In this document: piece by piece, positions 44,955-53,738 of the stretch
Position numbering within the stretch: position 1 is the stretch's first letter
Layout of the letters: each line of letters starts with the position of its first letter
Assembly (NCBI RefSeq): GCF_963678865.1
Contig: NZ_OY787459.1
Span: 400,501-464,500 of the forward strand
Origin: Maridesulfovibrio sp.
GTDB lineage: Bacteria; Desulfobacterota; Desulfovibrionia; Desulfovibrionales; Desulfovibrionaceae
DNA length: 64,000 nt
Direction: 5' to 3'
The notes under the pieces: model-generated
Told to the model about the DNA's origin: nothing
The model's input: the letters and a program-made list of their open reading frames with translations, nothing else
The model's database searches: none
Made by a program: the position numbers and the translations under genes

Positions 44955-46094
44955 TTACTGGTTCAGTTCTTTACGGAACGAAATTGAATGCCAACTGCGG
45001 CACCGTGGGCAATTGAAAAATATTCTATCCCGCTTGAGACCGCAACTGGAACAAGTGAACCTTTGCACTTTCCTCGCGACATTTACGAAAAAATCAAGCT
45101 GGTTTTTAAAAGAGGAAGTCAATCTCTGCTGGTCCTGTGCGATATCAAACAGCTCAAGTCTTGCCAGCCAGAAATTCTGATTGAGCATGAGTGTCTTTTC
45201 AAGCCAGACCCCGGCTTCTTCCTGTTTACCACAAAGCTGCAGGAGGCGCGAACCATAATAGTGCATGATCACATCGGGGTCTGAGTGAGAAATTTCTTCA
45301 ACCATCACTTCATAAAAAGGATAGTTGCGATCATTATTCTGTTCTTTTTTGAGGATCGGGGTATCACCGAAGACAAGAGATTCAGCCAGAATGCCTTCCA
45401 CAAGAACAAAGGTTAAATGTTTTGGAACCTGCGCAAGCGCGGTGTTGAACTTTTTTTTGAATTTGTCCAGTGATCCCTCCTGCTTCAATCTGGTCAGCAC
45501 CAGAAGCCAGGACTCAACTGAACTTGATGAAATTTTAAGGGCTTTTTTCAAGGTGCGCTGTGCGGCAGCATCTTCGCCTTCAGATGTATAATCTTCTGCA
45601 AGGCGGGCAAGGTAATGCGCTTCTTGCACTGGCTGGTTCAGCATTGAATAAAAAGCTGCGGCTTTTTCAAATTCGCGTCCCCCGGCGGCCAATTCCGCCA
45701 ACTCGGTCAGGATTTCAGGGGAATCGCCTACTATTTCACGGGCTTTCTCAAAGGCATGAATTGCACGGTCCAGAAAACCGCCACGACTGAAATCTCGTCC
45801 CAGTTCATAAAGAGCGCGGGCCTTGATGGCCGGGTCCAGACCGGGACGTACTATAAGGCTGTTTCTGATCTGGGCAGCACGTTCTATTTCGCCCTGCGAA
45901 CGGTAGAGGTTGCCCAGAGCGAGGTATATTTCCACCGCCTCGGGAGTGTCCTTTACAACTTTGCTGAGTTCATCAATAGCTGCGCGGGTATCAGCCAGTC
46001 CGGACTTGCCTTTTCCGGCCCCGGACGAATAAGACGGCGCCCGATTATCGGACGCCGTCATTCTCTTCTTTTTAAATACGCTTAAAAAGGACAC
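44955..46094 (-). CDS. lapB: LapB/YciM-like TPR protein with rubredoxin-type zinc ribbon
   Basis: 379 aa from GTG 46094, with AAGGAG five bases upstream. TPR units run over about 35-330. The C-terminus carries CSSCGLKRDRIFFNCPRCRSWHS, matching the LapB rubredoxin-like metal domain. In E. coli LapB has an N-terminal membrane anchor and controls LpxC turnover for lipopolysaccharide synthesis; here no hydrophobic anchor is visible in the first 30 residues, a notable difference. The preceding gene encodes a LapA-type membrane protein, as in E. coli. Confidence 0.85.
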   Translation of the reverse strand: MSFLSVFKKKRMTASDNRAPSYSSGAGKGKSGLADTRAAIDELSKVVKDTPEAVEIYLALGNLYRSQGEIERAAQIRNSLIVRPGLDPAIKARALYELGRDFSRGGFLDRAIHAFEKAREIVGDSPEILTELAELAAGGREFEKAAAFYSMLNQPVQEAHYLARLAEDYTSEGEDAAAQRTLKKALKISSSSVESWLLVLTRLKQEGSLDKFKKKFNTALAQVPKHLTFVLVEGILAESLVFGDTPILKKEQNNDRNYPFYEVMVEEISHSDPDVIMHYYGSRLLQLCGKQEEAGVWLEKTLMLNQNFWLARLELFDIAQDQQRLTSSFKNQLDFFVNVARKVQRFTCSSCGLKRDRIFFNCPRCRSWHSISFRKELNQ

Positions 46095-46119
46095 GTATAC
46101 TCCTTGTATATGCGCTTAT

Positions 46120-46476
46120 TTATTCAGAAGCTTTCTCTTCGCTTTCTTCTGCGGAGGGATAGTTCCCCTCATCGAGGGGCAGGTTGCGCAGAGAGTTAAC
46201 TTCCTGCTCAAGGTTGGCCATTCTGGTGCGGCAGGTGCGGAGCTGACCGGAAAGACGGATTTTGTCAGCCATGAAGTAGAGCAGACAGAGTACGGAACCT
46301 GCAGCAAACGCAATCAGGATCAAGAGGTAGTACGGAAGAGGCTGGCTCATGAACTTGTAGCTAAACAGTTCTATGGACAGAGTTACTTCCTTGGAAAGTT
46401 CGGGAGTATTCTGGATAAAGAATACCATGGAAAGGAAAAAGAGAACTACCAGAGCCAAAACCTTCAAGTAACGCAT
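46120..46476 (-). CDS. lapA: LapA-domain inner-membrane protein
   Basis: 118 aa from ATG 46476, preceded by AAGGAGG five bases upstream (11 earlier in-frame codons are not used). Two membrane segments (about 3-22 and 40-63) followed by a coiled coil (RTCRTRMANLEQEVNSLRNL) and an acidic tail: the DUF1049/LapA layout. By family role a partner of LapB in envelope assembly. Operon HIT-lapA-lapB-mutS. Confidence 0.85.
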   Translation of the reverse strand: MRYLKVLALVVLFFLSMVFFIQNTPELSKEVTLSIELFSYKFMSQPLPYYLLILIAFAAGSVLCLLYFMADKIRLSGQLRTCRTRMANLEQEVNSLRNLPLDEGNYPSAEESEEKASE

Positions 46477-46496
46477 GAAACCCTCCTTAGTGTTAC

Positions 46497-46985
46497 TTAG
46501 CGACAGCAACTGTCAAATAACGGCTTGAGCCTTTTATAAGTTGAAGACAAGTGATCGGGAATAACATTGGTTTCTCCGAAAACTGCCATAAACGATGCAT
46601 CCCCGTTCCAACGGGGTACTAATTGAAAATGGAGATGGGCGGCGATCCCAGCTCCGGCTGCTTCCCCTATATTCAGGCCGACATTAATCCCTTGAGGATT
46701 GCATGCCTTTTCCAGAATATCGCAGCTGATGGTTATATATTTCATGATCTCGGAAGCCTCAGCTTCTTCAAGATCAGTGAGTTTGCTGACATGACGGTAA
46801 GGTGTAACCATCAGATGGCAGTTGTTGTACGGAAACTTGTTCATTATCACAAAGCAGTGTTCAGCCCTGTGCAGAATTAATCTTTCCTCATCCTCTTCAA
46901 TGCTTTCCGGAATGCAGAAAACACATTCATCCGGCTTAGGACCAAGGATGTAGTCCATTCGCCATGGTGCCCATAATACTTCCAT
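46497..46985 (-). CDS. HIT-family nucleotide hydrolase/transferase
   Basis: 162 aa. HIT motif HLHFQLVPRW, i.e. His-x-His-x-Gln, as in Ap4A phosphorylase-like and galactose-1-phosphate uridylyltransferase-like branches rather than Hint-type HxHxH. The N-terminus has CVFCIPE, a CxxC that may bind zinc with a distal His. Likely acts on dinucleoside polyphosphates or a nucleotidyl-substrate. First gene of the lapA-lapB-mutS transcription unit. Confidence 0.88.
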   Translation of the reverse strand: MEVLWAPWRMDYILGPKPDECVFCIPESIEEDEERLILHRAEHCFVIMNKFPYNNCHLMVTPYRHVSKLTDLEEAEASEIMKYITISCDILEKACNPQGINVGLNIGEAAGAGIAAHLHFQLVPRWNGDASFMAVFGETNVIPDHLSSTYKRLKPLFDSCCR

Positions 46986-47291
46986 TTGTAAAACAACCTT
47001 TACAATACCTTCGCACAGCAGTGAAGTCGCTGGGCGTGTGTCCTGCTAAAATTAAGCAGAAAACATTTGTATTGTCTTTTATCAAACAATATTAAATTCC
47101 AGTAATTAAATACCAGCTAATTATCAACAATAAATATGAAAAAAACAGCTTATTCCTGAAAAAAAGCTTCATAACAAGCATTTTGTCCACCATATTGCAA
47201 AAGTCTGCATGTTCTACACGGGTTACCGGGTAAGAGCAAGGGAAACCATTTTTGAAGTTGTTGATATACTTTCTAAACTGGTTAAGTCTCT
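46986..47291. other. Intergenic region upstream of the HIT gene
   Basis: 306 AT-rich bases without a convincing ORF. It should hold the promoter of the HIT-lapA-lapB-mutS unit. A short hairpin CTGC/GCAG at 47043-47061 is the only structure noticed. Confidence 0.4.
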
Positions 47292-49967
47292 TTAATCTGC
47301 TTTTTGAGCATTTATTTCTTTGATTCTTTCCTTCAAATAAAGCAGCTGTTCCCCGCGTCCTTTAATCTTACCGTCAAGGCTGCAGAGTTTTACATCATTT
47401 AATAATTGGGAATACATGGGGCCGGGTTCAAGTCCAAAGTCTTTGATGTCTTCACCTGTGACATCAATTGTTTTCAGCCTGAGACTGGTAAGATATTGCG
47501 ATACATATTTTTTTATCATCTCCCGTTTGGTGCGGGCCATGATGAAAAGCACTCCCTCAAGAGGAACCGGACTGAGAGTTTCATAAATTTCACTTGGCTT
47601 CATTTCCCTTTTGATATTCATGATATTTCCGGCTGCCCAGAAAATAGTATCCCGCATATGTACAAATTCCCGGCGTTCGGTCGGCGAAAAACTGAAGCGG
47701 TCATATATCTGCTCCATTTTGGCCTTGGATATACCCATGCACATGGCGAGAAAATATGTTTTCCAGACCGAAAGGGGAGGCTCCAGATAAAGCAGACTGT
47801 ACCAACTCATTAACCTTTCAAGTTCTCCTATAACTTGAGAACGGGAAGAATTAAGCGCCAGCAACGGGTGGATTGCTTCGAGCACTCCTAATTCGTTCAT
47901 GCGTTCGATGCTGTGCAGCACATTGGCTTCATTTAATATAATACGCATTTCGTGAGTTAAGCGGTAGCCCGACAGCTTGTTGATCAGATTAAGTTTCAGG
48001 GCATTTTTGACCAGATTCAGGGTCTGGCCTCCGATCTTGAAATCAAAACGTTGCTCAAACCTTATGGCGCGCATGATCCGGGTAGGATCTTCCACAAAAC
48101 TCAGGGCATGAAGAACGCGAATGGTCCTGTCCTTCAAGTCACGCTGGGAACCGAAGAAGTCCACCAGTTTTCCGAAGCTGGCCGGGTTGATGTGTACAGC
48201 CAGAGCGTTAATGGTAAAATCTCGGCGATAGAGGTCCATCTTTATTGATGAAAGTTCTACGGTGGGCAGGGCGGCGGGGTATTCATAATATTCGAGACGG
48301 GCGGTTGCCACATCAACTCGTTGCCCGTCGGGCAGGATTACTACTGCAGTCTTAAATTTGCGGTGGTATTTGGCTCGTCCATCCATTTTTTGGGCTAACT
48401 TTTTAGCAAAGGCGATTCCGTCACCCTCAACAACAAGATCAAGGTCCAGATTAGTTTTGGTCAGCAGTACATCGCGTACGAATCCTCCTACCACGTAGGC
48501 TTCAGTTCCGATTTCCGCAGCCATTTTCCCGGCAGTTTCAAGGATGTTGAGAATTTTATTAGGCAATCTGTTACGCATGATATTGCGGATATTGCGTTCC
48601 TGTTTCTTATCAGGAAACAAAGATTCTGGAATGCGTGCCGGATCTTGAACCAGCATATTGATAAGGTCCGTGCGGGTGACAACGGCCTCAACCCGGTCAT
48701 TTTCCACAACCGGAACCAAACGTTGTTTCTGGCCGAGGATAATCTCCATGACCCGGTGCAGCCCTGAATCGGTCTTAATGGAAGAAAAAGGGTGCTGCAT
48801 ATATATTTCAACTTCCACATGACCAAGATTATGGGAAAGTGCTTTGTCCGCTGTTTTTTGCTCCAGCAATCCCACAACGCGCATATTTTCCATGTTGTCC
48901 ACTACTGGAACCCCTTTTAGGCTGTATTGGGTCATCCGTTCCACAGCTTTGGAAATGGTCATGTCGCGGGGAATTGCGACCGGCGGTTTGGACATGATGG
49001 CTTCCACATTAAGGCGGGGGGTTACCTTTGAATAGAGGAGGGCGAAAAGTTCATCCCGAACTTCGGCCAAAGTGCGGTCTTTTATAGTGGCGGACGCCGC
49101 ATAAACATGCCCGCCACCTCCAAAAGAAGTGCAGATGGCGCCCACGTCAATATCCTGTGTGCGTGATCTGGCAACCAGATGAATTCGGTCATTCATACGT
49201 CCCAGCGCAAAAAGGACTTTGATGTTTTCAATATCCATGAATTTATGGACCAGTACAGAAAAATCAACCACGTATTCCGGGGTGCTGATTTCCGTTATGA
49301 CCACATCAAGGTCATTAATGGTGTGGGTGGTGGCCCCCTCAAGCAGCCTGCCGAGCAGGGTTATCTGCTGCGCTGAAAGATCCCGGTTAAGCAGGTCGGT
49401 GATGACATCCAGCTCCATACCGTTTTTTAAGAGCCATTTGCCGGCCTCAAAGTCATGTTCCGTGGTGGAATTGAAAGTGAACGACCCCGTATCTTCGTAA
49501 AGCCCAAGCCCCATGATGGTCGCTTCTTCCTGATTGATTTCAATACCGCGTTCCCTGATTTCATGCGAGAGTATTGCGACGCTTGAACCCCATGGTTTTT
49601 TGATCATAAACTCGGGATCAAGATCACATTCTGATTTCATATGGTGGTCATAAATATGAATTTTGAGCCCCGGATTCTTAAGAATGGGATCCACATGAAC
49701 AATTCGTTTGCGGCGGGAGGTATCCACCACAACCAGGAGTTTGACCGAACTCTTGTCAATTTCTTTTAAGTGTTTAAAATTAAAAAAGTATGTTGCGCTT
49801 TCCATATAGAAATTACGCAGATTCTTTTCCTGGCTTCCGGGGAAAACAAGAGTGGCGCCGGGATATAATTTACCGGCAGCAACAATTGCGGCAAGACAAT
49901 CGAAATCCGCATTTACATGGCCGGTAATTATCGTTTCCGCTTTTATCGGGTTTTCATTTTTTGACAT
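47292..49967 (-). CDS. DHH-CBS-polymerase tRNA nucleotidyltransferase (A-adding type)
   Basis: 891 aa. Order: DHH phosphoesterase domain (GHVNADFDCLAAIVAAG, about 16; DHH near 109) with DHHA1 GGGGHVYAAS (about 285), two CBS domains (about 315-435), then a class II nucleotidyltransferase head (VGGFVRDVLLTKTNLDLDLV about 490; RRDFTINALAV; DPTRIMRAIRFEQRF). This composite architecture is annotated in other bacteria as the A-adding enzyme that completes CCA after a CC-adding partner. The candidate partner is at 9587-10750. The DHH-CBS half could regulate the enzyme by nucleotide or have separate phosphodiesterase activity. It follows xerD by 10 bases. Confidence 0.85.
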   Translation of the reverse strand: MSKNENPIKAETIITGHVNADFDCLAAIVAAGKLYPGATLVFPGSQEKNLRNFYMESATYFFNFKHLKEIDKSSVKLLVVVDTSRRKRIVHVDPILKNPGLKIHIYDHHMKSECDLDPEFMIKKPWGSSVAILSHEIRERGIEINQEEATIMGLGLYEDTGSFTFNSTTEHDFEAGKWLLKNGMELDVITDLLNRDLSAQQITLLGRLLEGATTHTINDLDVVITEISTPEYVVDFSVLVHKFMDIENIKVLFALGRMNDRIHLVARSRTQDIDVGAICTSFGGGGHVYAASATIKDRTLAEVRDELFALLYSKVTPRLNVEAIMSKPPVAIPRDMTISKAVERMTQYSLKGVPVVDNMENMRVVGLLEQKTADKALSHNLGHVEVEIYMQHPFSSIKTDSGLHRVMEIILGQKQRLVPVVENDRVEAVVTRTDLINMLVQDPARIPESLFPDKKQERNIRNIMRNRLPNKILNILETAGKMAAEIGTEAYVVGGFVRDVLLTKTNLDLDLVVEGDGIAFAKKLAQKMDGRAKYHRKFKTAVVILPDGQRVDVATARLEYYEYPAALPTVELSSIKMDLYRRDFTINALAVHINPASFGKLVDFFGSQRDLKDRTIRVLHALSFVEDPTRIMRAIRFEQRFDFKIGGQTLNLVKNALKLNLINKLSGYRLTHEMRIILNEANVLHSIERMNELGVLEAIHPLLALNSSRSQVIGELERLMSWYSLLYLEPPLSVWKTYFLAMCMGISKAKMEQIYDRFSFSPTERREFVHMRDTIFWAAGNIMNIKREMKPSEIYETLSPVPLEGVLFIMARTKREMIKKYVSQYLTSLRLKTIDVTGEDIKDFGLEPGPMYSQLLNDVKLCSLDGKIKGRGEQLLYLKERIKEINAQKAD

Positions 49968-49977
49968 TATTAAAATC

Positions 49978-50889
49978 TCACATTACAGAACGTGGGTGAA
50001 AGCGTTTATGAAGCTGGACTAATCTTCCGGCTTGAATATGTGTGTATATTTCGGTAGCATTGATGTCAGAATGACCGAGAAGCAACTGGACTGTACGCAG
50101 ATCCGCACCGCCATCCAGCAAGTGGGTGGCAAAAGAATGCCTGAAAGTGTGTGGAGATATTGAACGTTTTATACCTGCTTCCAGTGTGAACTTCTTGATC
50201 AGTTTCCAGACTCCCTGCCTGGTCAGTCCTTTCCCGGACCTGTTTAAGAATATGTTCTTGACCTTGGGATTAAAAGCAGGACGCCAATCTTTAATGTATT
50301 GGTTTAAGAAATTTTGCGCCACATAATGAATCGGCACCAGCCGTTCCTTGGAACCTTTGCCGAAAATAATGAGAACTCCGGTTTGAGGATCAAAGTCTTC
50401 AATGTTAAGATTGATCAGTTCGGAGACTCTCATACCGGCAGCATACAGCAGCTCAAGCATTGTACGATCGCGAAAACCTAGTTTTTCGGTCAGCTTGGGC
50501 AGAGCTAGAATGCGGCCGATTTCCTCCGGTGAAAGGAATTCAGGAATTTTTCTGGGGAGCTTCGGGTTTTCCAGCAATGTTGCCGGGTCTTCTTTAATGA
50601 AACCCCGCGATGTGCAGAACGCGAAAAATCCCCGCAAAGACGAAAGATGCCTCGCCAGCGAGGTTGATTTCAATGCTTTAGACCTTAGATATGTAAGGTA
50701 GAGCATGAGTGTCTGACTTGTGGCGTCTTCTATTTTCGCGGACCTTTCCTCTAGAAAATTCTGAAAAGACTCCAGATCACTCAGATATCCGTTCAGGCTG
50801 TTTTCCGAGAGCCCACGCTCAATGAGCAGGTACTCCAGATAACGGTCGATCCATTGGTGGTTACAGGTAATGTTTTCGTTCTCGGTCAT
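49978..50889 (-). CDS. xerD: XerC/XerD-type tyrosine recombinase
   Basis: 303 aa. N-terminal SAM-like core-binding domain (RYLEYLLIERGLSENSLNGYLSDLESF) and catalytic domain with AAGMRVSEL (Arg), HTFRHSFATHLL (His-x-x-Arg) and LGHSDINATEIYTH (His and nucleophile Tyr). Length and sequence fit the housekeeping chromosome-dimer resolvase rather than a phage integrase. Acts at dif with a partner Xer protein. Divergent from dapL. Confidence 0.9.
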   Translation of the reverse strand: MTENENITCNHQWIDRYLEYLLIERGLSENSLNGYLSDLESFQNFLEERSAKIEDATSQTLMLYLTYLRSKALKSTSLARHLSSLRGFFAFCTSRGFIKEDPATLLENPKLPRKIPEFLSPEEIGRILALPKLTEKLGFRDRTMLELLYAAGMRVSELINLNIEDFDPQTGVLIIFGKGSKERLVPIHYVAQNFLNQYIKDWRPAFNPKVKNIFLNRSGKGLTRQGVWKLIKKFTLEAGIKRSISPHTFRHSFATHLLDGGADLRTVQLLLGHSDINATEIYTHIQAGRLVQLHKRFHPRSVM

Positions 50890-51005
50890 ATCCCGTACTC
50901 ATTACACGTATGGGTGCGACTGCTCAAGTTTATTGACAGAGCAAACAAGCATATTTAAACAGTTTTGATAATAATTTAAACCCAAAATGACAGGAGCATA
51001 TCGAA

Positions 51006-52172
51006 ATGCCAGAATTTAAACTTGCCGACAGGCTTGCAACACTCCCCCCGTATCTTTTTGCTGAAATCGACAGACTCAAAGCTGAAGTTGCAGCTCAGGG
51101 AGTAGATATCATCAGTCTCGGCATCGGCGATCCTGACCTTCCGACTCCCGACTTTATTATTGAAGCACTGCACAAGGCAGCTCAGAACCCGGTCAACCAT
51201 CAGTATCCTTCATATGTAGGTCTGCTGACTTTTCGTCAGGCTGTTGCTGATTGGTACAAAGAAAGATTCAACGTGGAGCTGGATGCAGCAAAAGAAGTCG
51301 TTTCCCTGATCGGTTCCAAAGAAGGTATAGCTCACTTCCCGTTGGCATTTGTCAACCCCGGTGACCTTGTGCTGGTAGCTTCTCCCAACTATCCGGTTTA
51401 CCCGGTTGCTTCCGGTTTTGCCGGTGGTGACGTTAAGATTATCCCCATGCTGGAAGAAAATGACTTCCTGCCCGATCTCAATGCCATTGACGACGCAACA
51501 TGGGATAAGTGCAAGATTTTCTTCGTAAACTACCCCAATAACCCGACATCCGCTACCGCAACCCCCGAATTCTACTCAGAATTGGTTGCCAAAGCTAAAA
51601 AACACAACGTAATCATTGTCTCTGATGCCGCTTACACCGAAGTTTACTACGATGATAACAAAAAACCCATTTCCATTCTGGAAACTCCCGGTGCGAAAGA
51701 TGTGGCCATTGAATTTCATTCCCTGTCCAAAACATACAACATGACCGGTTGGCGTTGTGGTATGGCTGTGGGTAATGCCTCACTCGTGGCAGGACTTGGA
51801 AAAATTAAAGAAAATGTCGACTCCGGTATTTTTCAGGCTGTACAAGAAGCCGGAATTGTTGCACTAAAAGAAGGCGAACCTTATGTTAAGGAATTCCGCA
51901 AGATCTACAAAGAGCGTCGTGACTGCGTTATTGAAGCTCTGGAAAAGATCAATATCTCCTGCAAGGTGCCTGATGCATCCATCTTCGTATGGGCCAAAAC
52001 TCCCGAAGGCTATACTTCTTCCGAGTTCGTATCCAAGCTCCTGAAGGAAACCGGTGTTGTTGTCACTCCCGGTAACGGCTTCGGCGAATCCGGTGAAGGG
52101 TATTTCAGAATTTCGCTGACTGTTGATACCGAAAGACTCAAGGAGGCAGTATCACGGATATCCAAACTATAA
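51006..52172 (+). CDS. dapL: LL-diaminopimelate aminotransferase
   Basis: 388 aa, fold-type I PLP aminotransferase. PLP lysine in SLSKTYNMTGWRCG, FFVNYPNNPTSATA and the N-terminal LADRLATLPPYLFAEID of the DapL family. It converts tetrahydrodipicolinate to LL-diaminopimelate in one step, bypassing succinylated intermediates; lysA at 40565 completes lysine. ATG has GGAG nine bases upstream. Its 3' end overlaps the predicted start of folK and contains the AAGGAGG that may serve folK. Confidence 0.9.
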   Translation: MPEFKLADRLATLPPYLFAEIDRLKAEVAAQGVDIISLGIGDPDLPTPDFIIEALHKAAQNPVNHQYPSYVGLLTFRQAVADWYKERFNVELDAAKEVVSLIGSKEGIAHFPLAFVNPGDLVLVASPNYPVYPVASGFAGGDVKIIPMLEENDFLPDLNAIDDATWDKCKIFFVNYPNNPTSATATPEFYSELVAKAKKHNVIIVSDAAYTEVYYDDNKKPISILETPGAKDVAIEFHSLSKTYNMTGWRCGMAVGNASLVAGLGKIKENVDSGIFQAVQEAGIVALKEGEPYVKEFRKIYKERRDCVIEALEKINISCKVPDASIFVWAKTPEGYTSSEFVSKLLKETGVVVTPGNGFGESGEGYFRISLTVDTERLKEAVSRISKL

Positions 52173-52666
52173 AGGTCTATGTAAGTCTTGGTTCAAATAT
52201 TGGAGACACTGAAGATAATTTGAACCAGGCCGTTGCAAGACTGGAAAAATATGAAGGCATTGATCCTGAAGTCTGGTCTGAAACTTATGAGACCGAACCT
52301 CAGGGATTGAAAGATCAGCCATGGTTTAAGAATCAGGTTGTCCGTTTTGCTGTTGATCCCGAACTCTGGTCCGCAGAAGGCTTCCTTTCCACGCTTCAGG
52401 CTGTGGAAGGGCAGATGGATAGGGTTAGGGAAATTAAAAACGGCCCCCGACCCATTGATCTGGATATCATTCTTTTCGGAGACCGGGTTATCGACAGTGG
52501 CAGTTATCTTACTGTTCCGCATCCACGGGCATTAGAGAGGGCATTCGTGCTTATTCCGCTGACCGATATTGACCCTGAACTGGTGTTCCCTGATGGAACA
52601 TCCGTTGCCGATGCTCTGAAGAAAATCGATTACCGTACTGAAGGTAAAAAGATTTATCAGGATTAA
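52151..52666 (+). CDS. folK: HPPK (2-amino-4-hydroxy-6-hydroxymethyldihydropteridine pyrophosphokinase), non-canonical start
   Basis: About 171 aa if started at ATC 52151. The HPPK N-terminal strand VYVSLGSNIGDTEDN is encoded at 52175-52219, and the rest follows (YETEPQGLKDQPWFKNQVV; GPRPIDLDIILFG; VPHPRALERAFVLIPL). Makes a folate precursor. The frame from the previous stop (TGA 52124-52126) to the TTG at 52220 contains no ATG, GTG, TTG or CTG, while starting at 52220 would delete the essential first strand. AAGGAGG at 52140-52146 stands four bases before ATC 52151, making this (or a nearby ATA/ACG) the likely start. Overlaps dapL by about 20 bases. Confidence 0.85.
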   Translation: MTDIQTIKVYVSLGSNIGDTEDNLNQAVARLEKYEGIDPEVWSETYETEPQGLKDQPWFKNQVVRFAVDPELWSAEGFLSTLQAVEGQMDRVREIKNGPRPIDLDIILFGDRVIDSGSYLTVPHPRALERAFVLIPLTDIDPELVFPDGTSVADALKKIDYRTEGKKIYQD

Positions 52667-52671
52667 TTCTC

Positions 52672-52703
52672 AGGCCGCATCTTTCATAGGTGCGGCCTTT
52701 TTA
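52672..52703 (+). terminator. Terminator after folK
   Basis: AGGCCGCA (52672-52679) and TGCGGCCT (52691-52698) followed by TTTTT. Confidence 0.9.
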
Positions 52704-52721
52704 TTTGAGGTGTTAAAAATT

Positions 52722-52988
52722 ATGTTGAAATTTGTTGTTATTGCGCTGGCAGCATTCATCATGTGGAAGCTTTTCAGTGGCGACCAGAAAAAGAAGCAGG
52801 ATACAGCCGGCAAGAATTTTGAAAAAAAGGTCAAAACCGGTGAAATGGTCAAAGATCCTATTTGTGGCGCCTATGTACCCAAAGATGGTGATATCAGGGT
52901 TAGAAACGGCGAAAAAGTCGAGTGCTTCTGTTCTTATGAATGCCGCGACAAGTACATCAAACGCCTTGAGGCAGATGGCGAAGAATAA
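52722..52988 (+). CDS. Membrane-anchored protein with YHS/TRASH-like metal-binding motif
   Basis: 88 aa from ATG 52722; a GTG at 52710 overlaps the GAGG ribosome-binding site and is less likely. One N-terminal membrane helix (about 1-18), a charged linker, then KDPICGAYVPKDG and ECFCSYECRDKYI: the DPxCG...CSxxCxxxY pattern of YHS/TRASH metal-binding domains. Might sense or carry a heavy metal at the membrane; function unknown. Monocistronic between terminator and the next gene. Confidence 0.8.
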   Translation: MLKFVVIALAAFIMWKLFSGDQKKKQDTAGKNFEKKVKTGEMVKDPICGAYVPKDGDIRVRNGEKVECFCSYECRDKYIKRLEADGEE

Positions 52989-53069
52989 GTCGACCGCAAC
53001 ATTTCAATAAACCCTTTTGACCTTGTTAAAAGGGTTCATTTTTGAGCTTCAAAAGAGCAGGGGAGAAAC

Positions 53070-53663
53070 ATGAAAATTTACCTCAAGACCTGTTCGCTCT
53101 ATGAGGTTAAAACGTCTGTTGATTATAGTTTGATTGACGGTATCAGTTTATTATCCGAAAGAAGTGACGAGAAATGTGTAGCTGCTGACAATGATATTAA
53201 ATCCATCGTTTCAAGCTTAAAAGGTCCGGTTTTCATTTCCGCCATGGGAAATGATGTTGAAGAATTGCTTGCTGATGCGCTAAGACTTGTACATCTCAGT
53301 CCTAATGTTGTGGTTAAAGTTAAAGCTACGCTTGAAGGTTTCAAAGTTTGCAAGTTGCTTTCCGGCAAAAATATCCCTGTAAGCATGTCTGGTCTGAAGA
53401 GCATTACTAAAGCAATAATGGCAGCCAAGTCCGGAGCTGATTTTATCAGTTTTGATATGAACATGGTCCAGCAAAAACACAATGACGACTTCGGATTTCT
53501 GACCGACACAATAAGAATCTTCCACAAACACAATCTATGTGCAGATGTCCTTGCAGATATTTCATGTAACTCGACCAATCTGGATAGAATAACCAGAACC
53601 GGAATTCATGGTCTTGAAATTTCGTTTACGAACTTGATGAGCTTTATGGGAAACAGCAGCTAG
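53070..53663 (+). CDS. Degenerate transaldolase/fructose-6-phosphate-aldolase-like protein
   Basis: 197 aa. Start MKIYLKTCSLYEVKTSVDYSLIDGIS, then NVVVKVKATLEGFKVCKLL and ITKAIMAAKSGADFISF, follow the layout of the small transaldolase family (MipB/FSA) along its whole length. In active members the N-terminus is MKxxLDTAN with a catalytic Asp, followed by TTNPS; here Asp is Lys (residue 6) and the TNPS stretch is replaced by SLLSERS. The Schiff-base Lys position (VVVK) seems retained. Probably a non-catalytic or repurposed paralog. Own RBS (GGGGAG) and own terminator. Confidence 0.75.
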   Translation: MKIYLKTCSLYEVKTSVDYSLIDGISLLSERSDEKCVAADNDIKSIVSSLKGPVFISAMGNDVEELLADALRLVHLSPNVVVKVKATLEGFKVCKLLSGKNIPVSMSGLKSITKAIMAAKSGADFISFDMNMVQQKHNDDFGFLTDTIRIFHKHNLCADVLADISCNSTNLDRITRTGIHGLEISFTNLMSFMGNSS

Positions 53664-53697
53664 CATCAAGAATGATTTTACACAATCGTTTATACGA

Positions 53698-53737
53698 ATA
53701 TCCTTGTCTGGCCTGAGGTCAGGCAAGGATATTTTTT
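53698..53737 (+). terminator. Terminator after the transaldolase-like gene
   Basis: ATATCCTTG and CAAGGATAT arms with internal CTG/CAG pairing, followed by a run of T up to 53737. Confidence 0.85.
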
Positions 53738-53738
53738 T

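Noticed and set aside
49978..50889. XerD-type recombinase as a marker of a mobile element
   Set aside because: Sequence, length and core-gene neighbours fit the housekeeping Xer recombinase, and no attachment repeats are nearby.
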